Source of the DNA: Amyloporia xantha
Taxonomy: Eukaryota > Basidiomycota > Agaricomycetes > Polyporales > Adustoporiaceae
DNA: 64,000 bases
Direction: 5' to 3'
Assembly (NCBI GenBank): GCA_036971615.1
Contig: JAYKKR010000002.1
Location: 2,542,001-2,606,000 of the forward strand
Shown here: positions 32,268-45,444 of the stretch, piece by piece
Numbering within the stretch: position 1 is the first letter of the stretch
Layout of the letters: every line of letters begins with the position of its first letter
Notes under the pieces: model-generated
The model's database searches: none
The model's input: only the letters and a program-made list of their open reading frames with translations
What the model was told of the DNA's origin: nothing
Made by a program: the position numbers and the translations under genes

Positions 32268-35200
32268 ATGGATCTCGACTTGCAAGACGTGGCCTTTGAC
32301 GCCAACGTTTGGGACGTGAAGCGTGCCATAGGAGAGGTTCTGCATAGCGATGACTTCTTCAATCCCACCGATCCGAAGGATCGGCCGGTGTGAGTGCCCT
32401 CGATTTTGATGCAGATACTAACTTGCTAAAGATTGGTTCACAAAGCAACTTCCAGGTCACGCTCAATCCTGGTCGAGGAGGTGTAGAGAACAACGGATCG
32501 GGGAAATTGACCTTAGGCTCTCGAAAAATTGGTGAGAAGTTCATGAAATGGCTGTATAATGACGGGAACGAGGTACACCTCAATGGTCGCAAAATGCGCT
32601 TCTACCGCAGTAAGAGCAGACCGAAACACAGCTTGACGCAAATCTTAGAGAAGACACCATATCTCGACCCGGAGATTGAAGAGGAAAGGGAGGATAAGCT
32701 ACGTAGGCTGGATATGGGTCTCCACGTTGACAAGATTCAGTTTGGAGTCTTCTATCGACGCCAAGGGGATCCTCCAAGTGCCTCTCGACTGTTTTCGAAC
32801 GAATTTGAGATAAGCCACAAGAACAAGGGCGCTGGTCTTTTGTGGTTTGAATACGACCATAAACTCATCAGGATCCAGGTATGTTTCCAGAGATGGATCT
32901 ATCACCGCAAATTACTTCTGACGTTCACCCAGATGGGGGACACAATGACAGAGGAAATTGCACACAACATCGCAATTACTTTTGCGAATGTCCGGAAACT
33001 TGCGATAGGGCTTGATTTTGGCAACCCTTGTCAGTATTGAGTCGTGGCAAGCTTTCTTTTGGCATACTGACTCTCTTTTTTAGTTGTTTGCTTTGACTTG
33101 CTGACTCCTCCCATGCTGGAGAAGCAACGAATCAATCGAGAGCTCTCAGGAGATGACTGGAGAGATAACCGGAAATTCCGTCAGAGATTGAGCAGTCTGA
33201 ATGAAGCTCATGCTGTTGTGGCCCCGTATGCCCATCAACTGCGCATAATTCTACACGAGGAGCAAGATATCCGCAAATTCGCAGAGCTCTGCAAGGTGGC
33301 CGGTCTGCAATCTCCTGTGTGGGCCAATGTCGAATCATTCTCCCAAGGGTTCTTTAAACCCAAGCAGCTGAACAATGTCCTGGTATGGGTCCGCAAATTT
33401 GACTGGGCCGTTGCCTTTCAGCTAGAGGCTCTTCTGCGCAACGCGCTGCTGAACACGGAAGACCTTCTCACTCATTTGTACAAGCCAATCAACGAACTCT
33501 ATCGACAGCATAGGTCAGCTACTGCTGACACGCTGCGTCATTTCACCGAGGCACTCCGATCTCGTGATGGACATGAGAGTCCACTGCAAGTTTTTAATCG
33601 CGTGAAGCCTAGAGGTCTGGAAATGACCGCTCCGCTTTTGTCGCCTGGACACTTTCTATGTCACCACGTCACCTTCACGCCGACCAGGATAATCCTCGAA
33701 GGCCCTTACGTAAGCCAATCTAATCGCGTTATTCGCCAATATTTGGAGTATCAAGACCATTTCCTACGAGTGGATTTCAGGGATGAAGATCGTCTGCAGT
33801 ACCGTTGGGCTCGCGAGGTCGACGGGACATCGTTGCTTATTGATCGAGTCGGCGGCGTCCTCAAAAACGGGTTTGAACTAGCAGGACGCCATTTCCAGTT
33901 CTTGGCATATTCCCAGTCAGCCTTGCGTGAGCATGCAGTGTGGTTCATGCATCCCTTTGAACATCCGAAGAAGGGATATGTGACGGCACAGAAGATTCGA
34001 GAGTCTCTGGGCGACTTCTCTGGGGTCATCAAACAGCCGTCGAAGTACGCTGCTCGTCTGGCGCAGGCATTCACTGCGACCGACCCGTCTGTTCGCATCA
34101 GGCGTGATCAGTGGGAGGAGATGCCTGATCTAGGCGAGAAGCCGTATGAGTTTACTGACGGCGTGGGCACGATCTCACCTGAACTCGGCGACATGATATG
34201 GAGCGCATTGTGTGATGCCAGGCCTGACGGCAAGCGTTTCGGTATCAAGCCATCTGCGGTAAGCCTATTAATTATTGTGTTTCTAGATGAGTACTCATGT
34301 ATGTCACAGTACCAAATTCGTTTCTTAGGTTTGCTTCTACGCGTGATTAGCTGTTTCTTCACGTCTGATTTATTTTAAACAGGTTACAAGGGTATGGTAG
34401 CTGTTGACGAACAGCTGAAGGGAGTCAAAATGCGGCTTAGGCCATCCATGAACAAGTTCAGCGCACTTGACGAAGAAGAATTACCTGTAATCGAGATTGC
34501 TCGTGCCTTCGACTATCCAAACACGTCATACTTGAACCGGTAGGCTCGAAACATCAGTTCCATTCTTGCCGCTAATGCAAGCTTTGGGTTAGTCCTTTAA
34601 TCATGATCCTGGAGGACCGTGGAGTGGACAAGAAAGTCTTCAGTGGCCTCCAAGAACGGGCGAAAACAGACATCTATACTGCAAGCGATTGCATAGAGAA
34701 ATCGGTCTCACTTCTGAAAGCGCACAACCTCGGAAAAGGTTATGGCCTGGCATTCATCTTACAGTGGTTGCAAAAAATCGGTATAGGTTTTAAGCACGAG
34801 AAGTCAGTGCGGGTACTGCAAGACCCGTTCATTGACCGCCTTATTCACTATTCCAAAAATCACGTCTTGCGTGATATCAAGCATGGCGCACGAATTCCCA
34901 TACCGGATAGCTACTTATTGGTTGGCGTTGCAGACGAGGGACCTACCTACGAAGCAGCTGGCCTTGAGGACGTCTTCAGCCTGAAGAAAGGAGAAATTTA
35001 TGGTATGTAAGACTTTATTGTTGTTGCATTATATATCTTCGTCGGCATACTGACAAGAACCTTCCAGTTTGCGTTCAGCATCCCGATGATCCAGAACCGA
35101 CATATCTGAGAGGTCAGACTCATGTTTCCTCACATTTTCGAGACAGGACTGACAGAAGGGATCCACTAGGTTCCGTTGTGATATCTCGGAGTCCCGTCGT

Positions 35201-36695
35201 GCACCCAGGAGACAGTAAGTGTGCCTGCGGTTCTGTGCTTTGTTCTTTGTGATTCTACCATTCCTCTAGTTCAGCGTGTATGGGCAATCGGACCTCCGCC
35301 GGCTGACAAAGTGTGCTTCTTCCGCAACTTGAAGAACGTTGTAGTACTCCCATCCGTTGGTGAGCTCCTCTCTAAAATATCCTCGGCCTTCAGTGTTGTG
35401 ATGTTTGGCCAAGGTGAACGTTCCTTGGCTTCTTGTCTTGGAGGAGGAGATCTGGATGGGTAAGAATTCCTCGTCGTGCATCTTACATCACTGTTTTGTC
35501 TTAAGGCATTTTTTTGCAGCGACCAGTATTCTATCATAAAATACGGCCCGCTACTACCAACAGATCATGCAGATCCGGCGTCGTATCTTCCAGTGGGCAC
35601 CCGAGAACTTGACCGCGAGAGCACAGTCGACGATATATGTGACTTTGTGGTTGAATATCTCAACTCCGACGTCCTTGTTAGTTTCAGGCAACTCTGCTAC
35701 TTTTGCAAACTGACATCCGTTATTACTCAGGGTCTTCTTTCCGATCGACATCTCATCATAGCAGGTAAGCCGCCTGCTTTGTGTCGCTGCACTATCATTG
35801 ATGTAAAACTGCGACCTATATAGATCAATCCAAAGTGATTGTTTGTGTCTTTGTTTTGCTGCCACAAACTCACTTACACGTATTAGTTTGGTACTAATGA
35901 CGCTAAATGCTTGGAGCTCGCTGCTCTGTGTAGTCAAGCGGTTGACTATCCTAAAAATGGAGTCCCCGTCGACATACACGACTCGCCCCGCTTCCTCATC
36001 CCTTACAAGCCTGACTGGCACCAAGTATGTCTTCGTAAACCACTGCATACGTCCTGCTCACAATCTGCTGATAGGCTGAAGATGCTGCCCCCCGCCATGC
36101 CGACTATTACGAATCAACCCGCGCCCTGGGTGAATTATTCCGCAACATTGCCATCATTGATCCTACCGCACTGTCTCCCACCGACCCTGCAAGCACTATT
36201 ACCAAGTCTAAGCCTCTGTCAGACACAATCTCGATTGCGTTGAAGCCCTACATTGAACGTCATCTGCACCACTTCCGGAACAACGATGGGGATGTGGGAG
36301 AGATGACCAAGCTCTTCCAGACGTATGCAGACGAGTTGCGGTATATTTGCATCACCCATTCGCTCTCGGATGCGCCCGACGTCCGTCTGATGGAGGAGGA
36401 AGTCACCGTCGGTACCATCCTTGCGAAGTGTTCCCAGACTCGATGGAGGACCGATCGCACATACCGCATGCGGCTGCATTCCGCGATGCTCGTCCGCGAC
36501 ATCACTACTAAATTATTTGTGCAAACGGAGATACCCTCTGCTGGTGAACTGCGGTATGGTCTTTCGCAGGCTTGGTTAGCGTGGGACTTCAGTATGCGGA
36601 ACAAGACAATTTTTGGTGCTAACAGCTTTGGACTCATCGCCCTCAGGGTCATTTTCAATACCCTAGATCAGCTCGGTGGTGTAGTTGAAGCGTAG
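32268..36695 (+). CDS. RNA-dependent RNA polymerase of the RNA-silencing (QDE-1/RDR) family
   Basis: A cellular RdRP that makes double-stranded RNA for Dicer. The start ATG at 32268 gives MDLDLQDVAFDANVWD, and about eleven introns follow. The central exon (33098-34260) carries conserved eukaryotic RdRP blocks, including TPTRIILEGPYVSQSNR, FLRVDFRDED and EFTDGVGTISPELGD. The next exons read PSAYQIRFLGYKGMVAVDEQL across two introns. The catalytic DxDGD motif is intact as CLGGGDLDGDQYS, split by the intron near 35460. A helical C-terminal region ends GGVVEA at TAG 36693-36695. No lesion was detected, so silencing against the nearby mobile DNA is plausible. In fungi such genes form small families; which paralogue this is cannot be told here. 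Confidence 0.93.
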
Positions 36696-36916
36696 CCAGT
36701 CCATGACTTTATGAAGACTGTTCCCCTATGATTGTCTGTTCGCGTTGTATTATGGTAGTATGCTTTCTGGCGCCCGAAGCATCTGTATAGGTCTGGATGA
36801 ATGACATTACGTCGTGTTTTTCCTCGATGGTTCGTTCCAGCAACTATATGCGCTACAACCAAAAATTACGGTTGCTGAGGGGGCGTAAAGTCTATACGAC
36901 CCATTTTGTGTCACAG

Positions 36917-38955
36917 TTATGTCGTTCCATATGAATCTAGACATTTGGCATCGACAGCATATATACCGAGGGTCAAACCACTCTTCAACCCGACTTCCAG
37001 CAACTCGGGAATGTTGTCCAGGTCAAGGTGCGGGAAGACGCGTTCCTTCAATAGGAAACAGTTACGACGCTCGTTGATCTTTCGCATAGCATATAGAGGT
37101 GCTGCAAGGAACGTGGCTGTGTTAGACAGTGCGGTCAACGTCTTCAGCAGGACGTCCGACGAAACGCCCGCAAGGTCTACCAGTGAGTATCTGCCAGAAA
37201 GAACGTCTGTGAAGCCATGAAGGGTATCAGTGACGACTGCCCGACGTGCCCATAGCCCACGGACGACGGACCTTCCTCCTGAATCCCGAGCAAATGCCAG
37301 GGAGGCATGTACGTCTTCCAATAAACCACTGTGATAATTTCTTCCGGCAGAACTGACTGGACGTTCGTCCCCGAGGGGAGAATTAAGTGATGTATGTGGA
37401 AAAGAGATCGCACAACACCGCCTTGATGTAAGATGCCAAAAAGAATGGACAGCGTGATATTGCCAACAATCCAAGAAATCTTCAGAGTGAAAAGAGCATG
37501 CCTCAGCAAAATCGACGAGCGATAATATTCAGGGACGAGGACTCACCCAAAACAACTTCCCTGCACGATGTATATGACCACTTTGAGCGACAAGAACGAT
37601 GAATGGGACCAAGAGGGGCGTGAGGAAACGTGGCTCTTGATGAGGCAGTATAGACAAGATCGCTAATGAGCTTATGATCATGTACAGAGATGCTAAAGAA
37701 TGATAAGCGTCCAAGTCCACTTCAACGAAGTAACTATCATACTCTTCTTCATAGTCTCCACAACGCCCTCTTCCGTCTTCAACGACACGTCGGGAGTCTT
37801 GAGCATATCTCGTGCAGCGACCAGGCCGTAATATAGCAAACCAGGGCCAACGATCATAGGCAGGTTAACAACAACATGGAGCCATCTCGGATGAACCCCG
37901 TGTGCAGCGAGATTGCTTGGAGTAATGTTATATGACAAGAAGTTGAGGGGCGTTAACACCAGACTGAAGACATTTCCACGGAAGTAGAGAGTATCCGCCA
38001 GAACGAGGCCAAGGATTGCGAAACCCGCTGCAAATAGTGGTAATATAATCAAATGAAGCCAAGCCTGTGTCATAGATAGAAAAGAACGCCAGGCATTTGC
38101 ATGTTTGAGCGTCCATTTGAGTGCTTGAAGGCCGATGGGAAGCATGAATGCGACAGATGTCAACCTCGTGAAGGCACCGAAGACAAGAAGAATTGCCAAA
38201 GATGCCAGACTAAGCGTACCACGCCTCTGGCGTAAGGTTTATTGTGAGTATTGGCAATAGCAGGATAATCACGCAGACGACATTCACATTTTCAGTGTGA
38301 CGTATTGAGACAAGATTGCGCAGCGGCGACCATGGAGAGAGCGACCAGCACAGTTTCTATTGAGTTCGAAAATGGCCGAACTTGGAATGTATGTGTCACA
38401 TAGGACGATGCGAAGAGAAAAAGGGCATAAGTGCGATCTCCTCCGTTGGGTATAAGCTCGGCTATACAATAATCTAGTGCGCCATATTCAGTGTTTGGAG
38501 ATGTATCCAAAAGCCAACACTTACCTAGCACGAAGGAAAGGAGCAGAAATGACAACCGTTCGACGCTAAAGATAATCGATGGTGATATGTGACCTAAAGC
38601 AAAGCTGTCAAGACGGGAAATCGCATATGAACAGCAACTGACCTCCAAGAATAGCCTTCAAAATCTGTAGCGGTAGACCAGTAGTCAACGCGGGCGGGAG
38701 TATAGATCGACAAGGGAATGCTGGGTCCCATTCCCATGTCTTCAGAGCGTGCAGGCCAGAAATTCGTCCTAGACGATGCGTGTATCACCGTAATCAAGCA
38801 CATGGAGATAGACTCTCACCTGCTATGACTTCCCCATTTTGAAAGTACTCATCTGGATGAATATACCCGGGACCGAATATCGCAAAGCAGGTCCGGACAA
38901 CAATGAGAGCCGAGTAAATGTTCCTTGGCCTCCACTGGCGCGAGATGACAGACAT
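36917..38955 (-). CDS. SMP3: GPI mannosyltransferase 4 (Smp3/PIG-Z), adds the fourth mannose
   Basis: An ER multi-span glycosyltransferase of family GT22. The start ATG at 38955 gives MSVISRQWRPRNIYSALIVV. The luminal catalytic motif GPGYIHPDEYFQNGE (about 38840-38880) carries the HPDE signature. Later exons include HISPSIIFSVERLSFLLLSF, RPFSNSIETVLVALS, hydrophobic spans, a GNVFSLVLTPLNFLSYN block, LPHQEPRFLTPLLVP and GILHQGGVV with VVYWKTYMPPWHLL near the C-terminus. The HQGGVV and YWKTYMPP motifs are typical of Smp3/PIG-B enzymes. To reach the final exon (DVLSGRYSLVDLAG...) a phase-1 intron of about 65 nt with a GTCCGT donor near 37279 is needed; otherwise a frame change must be assumed. 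The gene ends at 36917. Confidence 0.9.
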
Positions 38956-39503
38956 GACTCCGCTTTCGAGGACACCGATTTTTATTCCAACACACCGTAA
39001 TCCTAGACTGTGCAGAGTAGACTCATGAGGAATGCACTAGTGTCCGTGATGATCGACAGTGTTGCGAATGAGCGCTATGTACTGGTTCACGGGTCACGGT
39101 TCACGGACGCGCTGTGATTACGGGTTCAAAGCACAGTCAATGCCAATATCTTGTGCATTCTTCTTTGGCTCTAATCAGCATTCCTGTCGCACTGTACTAC
39201 TATGTAGGTATCAACGAGTCGTGGACTGCTTTGAAAAGCACGGGGTGTCAAAGAATAGCCTACATAACACATTCTGACTTTTTGCAAAAGCCATAATGTT
39301 GATTGATCATTACAGATCGAATGCACTCTGAAGATAGTCGCCCAAATCACTGTCCCTAATCGCAGATCTCTTCGAATACATCGTATAGCCATCGCAAAGC
39401 AGCAATCTACACCCTGTGGCAGGAACCCATTGACATATTGACATGAAAGCGTGTTGACGTCGTGCCAGAAAGAGGGACACAAGAGCATCCCCATTCATGA
39501 CAA
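38956..39503. other. Intergenic region, no gene seen
   Basis: The upstream region of SMP3 and downstream region of DOA1, both minus-strand genes. A short direct repeat (GGGTCACGGTTCACGG) occurs near 39094-39110. Nothing else stood out. Confidence 0.5.
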
Positions 39504-42500
39504 CTACAATAGTCCTGCGATCTCGCCTGACACATTCTTGATGCGGTCTTCGGGGAAAGCGGTAGGAAGGGCGGTGAGACATTGTCGTATTGTGTCAACT
39601 TGTGAAGGATCAAGCGCACGTCCGTGTTGTTTGGCCTCGTAAACCTTGAGAAATGTGAGCGACTGGCAACGATATCAAGTAAATCATAACGCTCACGATG
39701 TTACCCAGGCCCGCAAGGGCACGATACGCGGCCTCAGAGTCTGATCTTTCAGTCTGCAATGACTGTAGGGACAGTTCCGTATGAGCCTATGCCGGAGAGA
39801 AGATGTTTATAAGTGACTGACCTGAAGAATCATCCGGAAATGGAATGGCCGGATCTCCGGGTCCAGAGGTTTCGCGCAAGCCAATACAGCTAATGCTGAA
39901 AGGCAACATTAGCCGAAGCGGTTGGGACTCAAAGACATAAAAGGCGTACTTGAACAGTATCGTGGCCAAAGCAACACGCTGAGCTTTCGACAGGCTGGAA
40001 TACGTCACTGCGTTCAGAGCGCTCAGGATCTCGTACAAAGTTCAGCAAGCGGCAACTGTCATACAGCCGATGACCCTACCTCCTTCGTCCACGCGACATC
40101 GCTCGCATCTGACTCGTGGAATGTATTTGCCAATGCCCTGAATAAGAATAACGTGTTCGTTTCTCTCTCTTTCTGCATTGCACCGCCCCATGTATCTAGC
40201 ATGGCAGCGTTGAACATTGCTGCATAGAATCGGTGCTTCAGTGAGAGGTCCTGTGAATATGAGGGGCAGAACGCCATAAGGAGACGACCAAGATCCATTA
40301 CTGGCGGCGAGGAGCGCGAATCATCAACAACCCGGTAGAAATTGAACATACGAAACGCGCTTACTTGGGTAGAGCGCCTCCCGAGGATAGCGCTCCAATA
40401 GCTGAATGATTGCGTCAAGGTGTCGGGCGTTGAGCGGATTTGTGGCTACTGGTGGATTTGTCCAATGTGCTAGATGTGAGATGACCTGTGATAGATACTT
40501 GAAGGCTTCGTCCACCAAACTTGACTCCTGAGGATACATAGAGAGCGACGAAGTTGACTACGTGATAAGAATCACACGCACGATTCCGAGGCGGATGGTC
40601 AGGCGAAATGGCAGGAGAGGGTCGTATTCAATAGAAATCTCACAATCTCGCTTCTTAGAGCTCCGTCGAGCTGGTGCAGTTTTGCTTGCATCGCAGAGAC
40701 GTTGGCTTGCCGGAAAGACAGTGGTTTGCGCTAAAGAAGAAGGAAAACAAAGTGTATCAGCAACGCAGTCGGGAGAGCGACTCTGACACATACAACAGGA
40801 ATAATCTTGCCTCCTGCATTGGGTGCGGGCTCCGAAGCGGGCGTAGAAGACGAGGCGCCCGAGTACCGAGAGCTTCCCGTCCAAGGATCACTGCGAGGTA
40901 CAGTAGCGGGCGCGGAAGGAAGCGCACTCTGAGGTGCCCGATATCTCGAAGCCCCTTGGGGGTGGTGAGCAGCTGCTTCCCGCAAGAGACAGAGGTGAAA
41001 ATACCAGTGAATGGGTCCATGTACTCGGTCCCTCCGCCTGTTGACGCGCTTTGCGCTGGCTGATACCTTGACGCGCCTGCAAACAGGTCAGGAGCCGTGA
41101 GGACGAGATAACAGGAGCATTACCCGTAAAAGGGTCCGCATATTGGCCACCGCCTCCACCTATACTAACGCCGGCTGTATTTTTCTCGATAAACCGGACG
41201 ACCTCGTCCAGATAGGTCAGCGGCAGCTCGTTCCTTTCCAGGAACCGCTGCGCAGCGGTGTAGGGATTTTCTGATGGAGTGTTCACCAGGTAAGCAGCAA
41301 TAAGGGAGACATGCGACGGACCAGTGGCATTGTAGGGGAGTTTGAGAGGCGGCACGCCTTCTTGCACGTCAACGTCGAAGACGTAGTCGTACTCCTTGCC
41401 TTCGTAGAGCTGTTTCCTACCGGCACCCACCGCATCCACGACATCGCCAATTTTCTGCCAGCTCGACGTCGCGCTGTCCCACTTTACCGGAGATCATGAG
41501 CATTCCTCACGAGCACGAGCGAGGAAGCACTGCCGATCCCCCTACCTGGTGTGCCTCGACGTTATCGCCATTCCTGATCATTTTCACCTCGCCCGCTTTG
41601 TTTCCTGTACACGCATGGCGGATCAGCGCCCACATACCTCCCGCAACATCGCACACTATCAACGCACCTGGTTGCGCTAGCGCCTCGAGCCCAGGCAGGT
41701 CCGACTTCTTTACGTCGCCTATCTGTTGCGCCGGGAGCGCCTGACTGGCGACCTCGTCGTCGTACGCCTTGAGCTGATCGCCAGGCAGGTAGCGTGACTG
41801 CTCCGCGGTGAAAATACGCACGACACCGTCGCTGCACCCGGTCACGATATCGCCGTTTGGCATCGTGGAGACGGACCAGACCGAGATGGCCGGATGCACG
41901 ATGGTCTGCGCACACTCGCCATCTGTCGTGCCCGGTTCAGCGGAAGTGCGCCGCGCGTCTGGTGACGATAGAATCGCTTACCCCGCCAGATTCTCACCGT
42001 TCGATCTTCGCCGCCCGAGACGATATTGCCGTTGGGTAACACGGAGAGACTGTAGACGAACGAAGTATGCCCCGATAGAGTGTATACGACGTCGCCCTCC
42101 ATCGTCCATATGCGGATTTCACTAAGGGCATACACACTCACCTACGTTTACCGGAGGCCTTGTAGGATGAATCACTCACCTGTCATTCGAGCACGATGCA
42201 AACCCAATATCGGTGATTAGTGCCAGCCCGCGGACCGCCTGTGAATGCCCTGGATATGTTCGCACATTTTTGTGTTGATTCCATAGCTTGATGGTGTTAT
42301 CCGCGGAGCCTTTACACCATGTTATATTCGAGCACTGAAAGCTATTTATGAAGGCGACGCACCGGTGAGGTACTGCCTCCCATCTATCGCCAAAACAGCC
42401 CATACTGATTGTTGGTGGCCAGTGAGATCGTAGGCCAGCTTGAAGTCCTTCCAAACTTTGGCCGTGCTGGGGAGCATTAGAATACTATTGAGAAGGCCCT

Positions 42501-43009
42501 AGATCGGGTGTACATACCGATCCCATGACCCCGAGATGATCGTACCATCTGGTGCGGTGTCCAGAGCGCACACGTTCTCCGTGTGTCCGATCAAGGAGAA
42601 ATTGGGCTCGCCTGTGGAATGTGCTAACGAAAATATGTTGATGACCGTGTCCTGCCCACCGGTTACTGCGTATCCTACACGCCCCCCGTTGCATGAATCT
42701 CTAGCGCGATGGGCCTAGTCCAGGTGACTGCTCACCTGAGGGAGCGTCTGGCGAGGGCGGGAGGTACGCGACTGCATTCACGTAGCGAGAGCCGGCGTTG
42801 AGGACGGCAGTCTGGACGAAGCCCGCGTCGGCCGAGTCTCTTGACCATGAGATCGCGGTCTTGTCTCGCGAAGCGGAGAGGACGAGATCGTTGGTCGGAG
42901 AAACCACAGCTCGAACCTGGTAGGGTTGAGCAATGGCTCATTCGGGCGGGCGAAACGTACGAACATCGGCTGAATGGCCCGCGAGGGATGCAGAGAGCTT
43001 GTAGGGCAT
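39504..43009 (-). CDS. DOA1: Doa1/Ufd3 (PLAA): WD40, PFU and PUL ubiquitin-chain adaptor for Cdc48
   Basis: This protein controls ubiquitin levels and acts with Cdc48/p97. The start ATG at 43009 gives MPYKLSASLAGHSADV. The first intron uses a GTTCGT donor and restores VRAVVSPTNDLVLSASRD. WD40 repeats fill about 41500-43000, with repeats such as SGHTSFVYSLSVLPNGNIV and VRIW. The PFU ubiquitin-binding domain lies at about 41160-41430 (YEGKEYDYVFDVDVQEG, LPYNATGPSHVSLIAAYLV, NPYTAAQRFLERNELPLTYL) and is followed by GGGGGQYADPFTG. The PUL armadillo domain occupies the rest; its last exon reads VYEAKQHGRALDPSQ ... GEIAGLL and stops at 39504-39506. All three expected domains are present in the usual order. 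Confidence 0.93.
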
Positions 43010-43465
43010 TGAGGGGGGTAGTTATAGGGAGGGCGTGAAGACAAACGTGAAGAGGGTAGTAGGAAAGGTCTGGCCTGGCACGAGCCGGGATAGAGAGGAC
43101 TTATTAGGCGGAGGTGGAATGGGGCAACGGATTTGGTACCAATCAGACCTCGAACTTTCGATTCAGAGTCGCTCAAGCGCGCACTCGCTGAATTCATTCC
43201 AATTCCAAGCATCCGTCCCAGCCCAGACCATCCTCAAAGCCGATCCCAATTTATTTAATTGTACGGCATCGGCCAATACTGATACCAGATCTCTCTCGCC
43301 TTGTACCACCAGCGATACCGATCTCCATCCCGGCACTTGTTCGCGTTCGAAAATATTAATAATTGTCACTGTGCTAGCCGAAAACGTCGTCGGGATAATA
43401 TTATGTACACCACTCTAACGAGCCCCGCACCCGTGCAGTCGCGGATACAGGGAGATACGGAGGTG
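43010..43465. other. Upstream region of DOA1, no gene seen
   Basis: The 5' flank of the minus-strand DOA1 gene. Short plus-strand ORFs here have no coherent structure. Confidence 0.4.
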
Positions 43466-44926
43466 CTAGTCTATGCCTTGCGCCATTACTTCATCTCCTG
43501 TGAGGGCCTCACGATGCAGTTCGTCGTCTGGAGGAGCGAGAACGACGAGTTGCCAAATCACGAGGGGTTGCGGAGATAAATTCCTAGAGGGCCATTTTAT
43601 GATATCCCATTCAGGGCAGGTCCCACATCGAAGATCCCCTCGCATAGATCTGCCACCAACTGCCACCGCGTCTCGCCCGCCAAGTTCACAGGAATAGTTC
43701 ACAGGAATGACCGACAGCCATCGATATCCATCTCTCACAGACATGTCCGTCCAGCAGGTGCACTGAGTCTGTACCGAACAGTGCATTGGACCCGTGATGA
43801 GATTCGAGGGTTCCAAGCGCTCTTCAACGAAAGCTCGCCACCCACTCCAGTTGACTCCAGCACCCCCAATTTCAGATCCCGCCGCAGTCTGTGCGGCTGT
43901 GCCTCGCAAGGTCATTAATACAGGGTAAGCAGTCCGGCAAAGGTGCATAAGACCGCATAAGATCTTCGTACGTGGCGTCCAGTCGACCGATAAACGCGCT
44001 CGAAATTGACACCCTCGTAACCGGAAATGAACGACTGTCGCAGTCGGGTTATCTCTTCACCGAGCTGCCCAAAGAAATGTGGTATAAGCATCTGTGGATT
44101 GGTCAGTTCCATAGTTGCCGTCGCACCTGGCGAATGACGATTGTAAGCAAGATGGCTGGCTTCTACGTGGTGCAGGCACCGTAATGTCCATATCTCCAGG
44201 GCCGCTTCGTGAACATCGAAGGGACACCCGTTTTCTTTACGCCGCAAACGCGTATATGTATGTGGAGCACAAGAACATATGTTTGAACCGATGCGTAGCA
44301 TTAGGAATTCCGTTTAACTCACCTTGACACTAGTCATCACATCCGAACTAGCGATGGCTGTTCGAGAGGCTCGAGCCATTTTCGAAGTCTTCGATACCTT
44401 CTCGAAGACTTGGAGCAGATCGCCTCTATGCCCCGCTCACAGCCTAGCGATCCGGACGGGACGTCGGACGTCGACCGTGCTGTCCCAAACCCTCTTCAGG
44501 CGATATGTAGTCGCTCGGAGGCGACAATATCTCCGTACGCCACAGCACTGGTCCGCGGGCACGCACACCGCGTTGTCAGCGGTTCCCTTTCGATTTCGGC
44601 CTGCTTCCGTTCGATAGGGAGGCATCACCTGGGTGTGGACTGCGGAAATTAGGACCAGGCCGGTCACGCTGCTCCTCCGGATCCATCGATTGGGCGGCCG
44701 TGGCGAGACGCTGTCGCGGTTGTGCGGTTAATTATGACCTCCACAGTACGTACAAATCCCGGAGCGTTCTCATGCGACTGTCTGCAGGGGGTCTCGGTCG
44801 GAATATCGCTGTCGCGCAGAGTAGTGGAGGCTTTGGTCGCGAGTCCATCGCCCTAGCAACGACTTCTTGGGTATCGTTCAGGTACGTGGCCATGCGGTCT
44901 GTCGATGTCCCTGTTCTTTGAAACAT
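43466..44926 (-). CDS. Possible multi-exon gene, unknown
   Basis: Several minus-strand segments look coding. MATYLNDTQEVVARAMDSRP (about 44890) runs to LRDL at a GTACGT donor (about 44755) and can be joined to RLATAAQSMDPEEQRDRPG after GACAG. A later segment reads LLQVFEKVSKTSKMARASRT (about 44420), ending at a GTGAGT donor near 44330. The next, at about 44060-44240, contains ALEIWTLRCLHHVEASHLAY and LIPHFFGQLGEEITRLRQ. A 160-codon open frame (43948 to 43466) may be the last exon. I do not recognise the family. The links between segments, especially around 44450-44650, are not convincing, so this may be a decayed gene. Confidence 0.35.
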
Positions 44927-45444
44927 CCGTCACTTAGACGGGAGCATTGTGGACAGTCTGTCGGCAGGTATTCCTATTTCAAAGACGGCGGCAGGACCGT
45001 ATCCTCGATCAGTGTCGAGGAGGTAAGTACAGCTAAATCATGTATTCTCATGGATCCCATAACCGCCGGATATCGATCCTATCTGCTCGGTAGATGATTG
45101 CAAGCGTGGTAGCTAATAATGTGCATCAATTGAATTTCAGCACGGTCTAGATGGCGTGTAACTTGCCCTGGCGGATCCATCCGGACTAGCTGAACTCAAA
45201 TGACATCTCATCCCACGGAGACTTTGACACATAACCTCAATTACGATAAGATGTGCTGTGTTATAAAACTGCCGCTGACATGATTCATAAACCTGGGAGC
45301 ACAGAGGACGAAATAATAGGAACACAACAACCATTGGAGGGAACAAGAAGCGAGCTGTCGAGAACCGGCGCAACGAGGCAGAGATACAGTCCAGAAACCA
45401 GTGAGTCGAACCCAGAAGCAGATGCCCATTTTCCAGACTAGAAT
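44927..45444. other. Intergenic region, no gene seen
   Basis: Downstream flank of HOP1. It holds only short ORFs that overlap without consistent composition. Confidence 0.4.
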
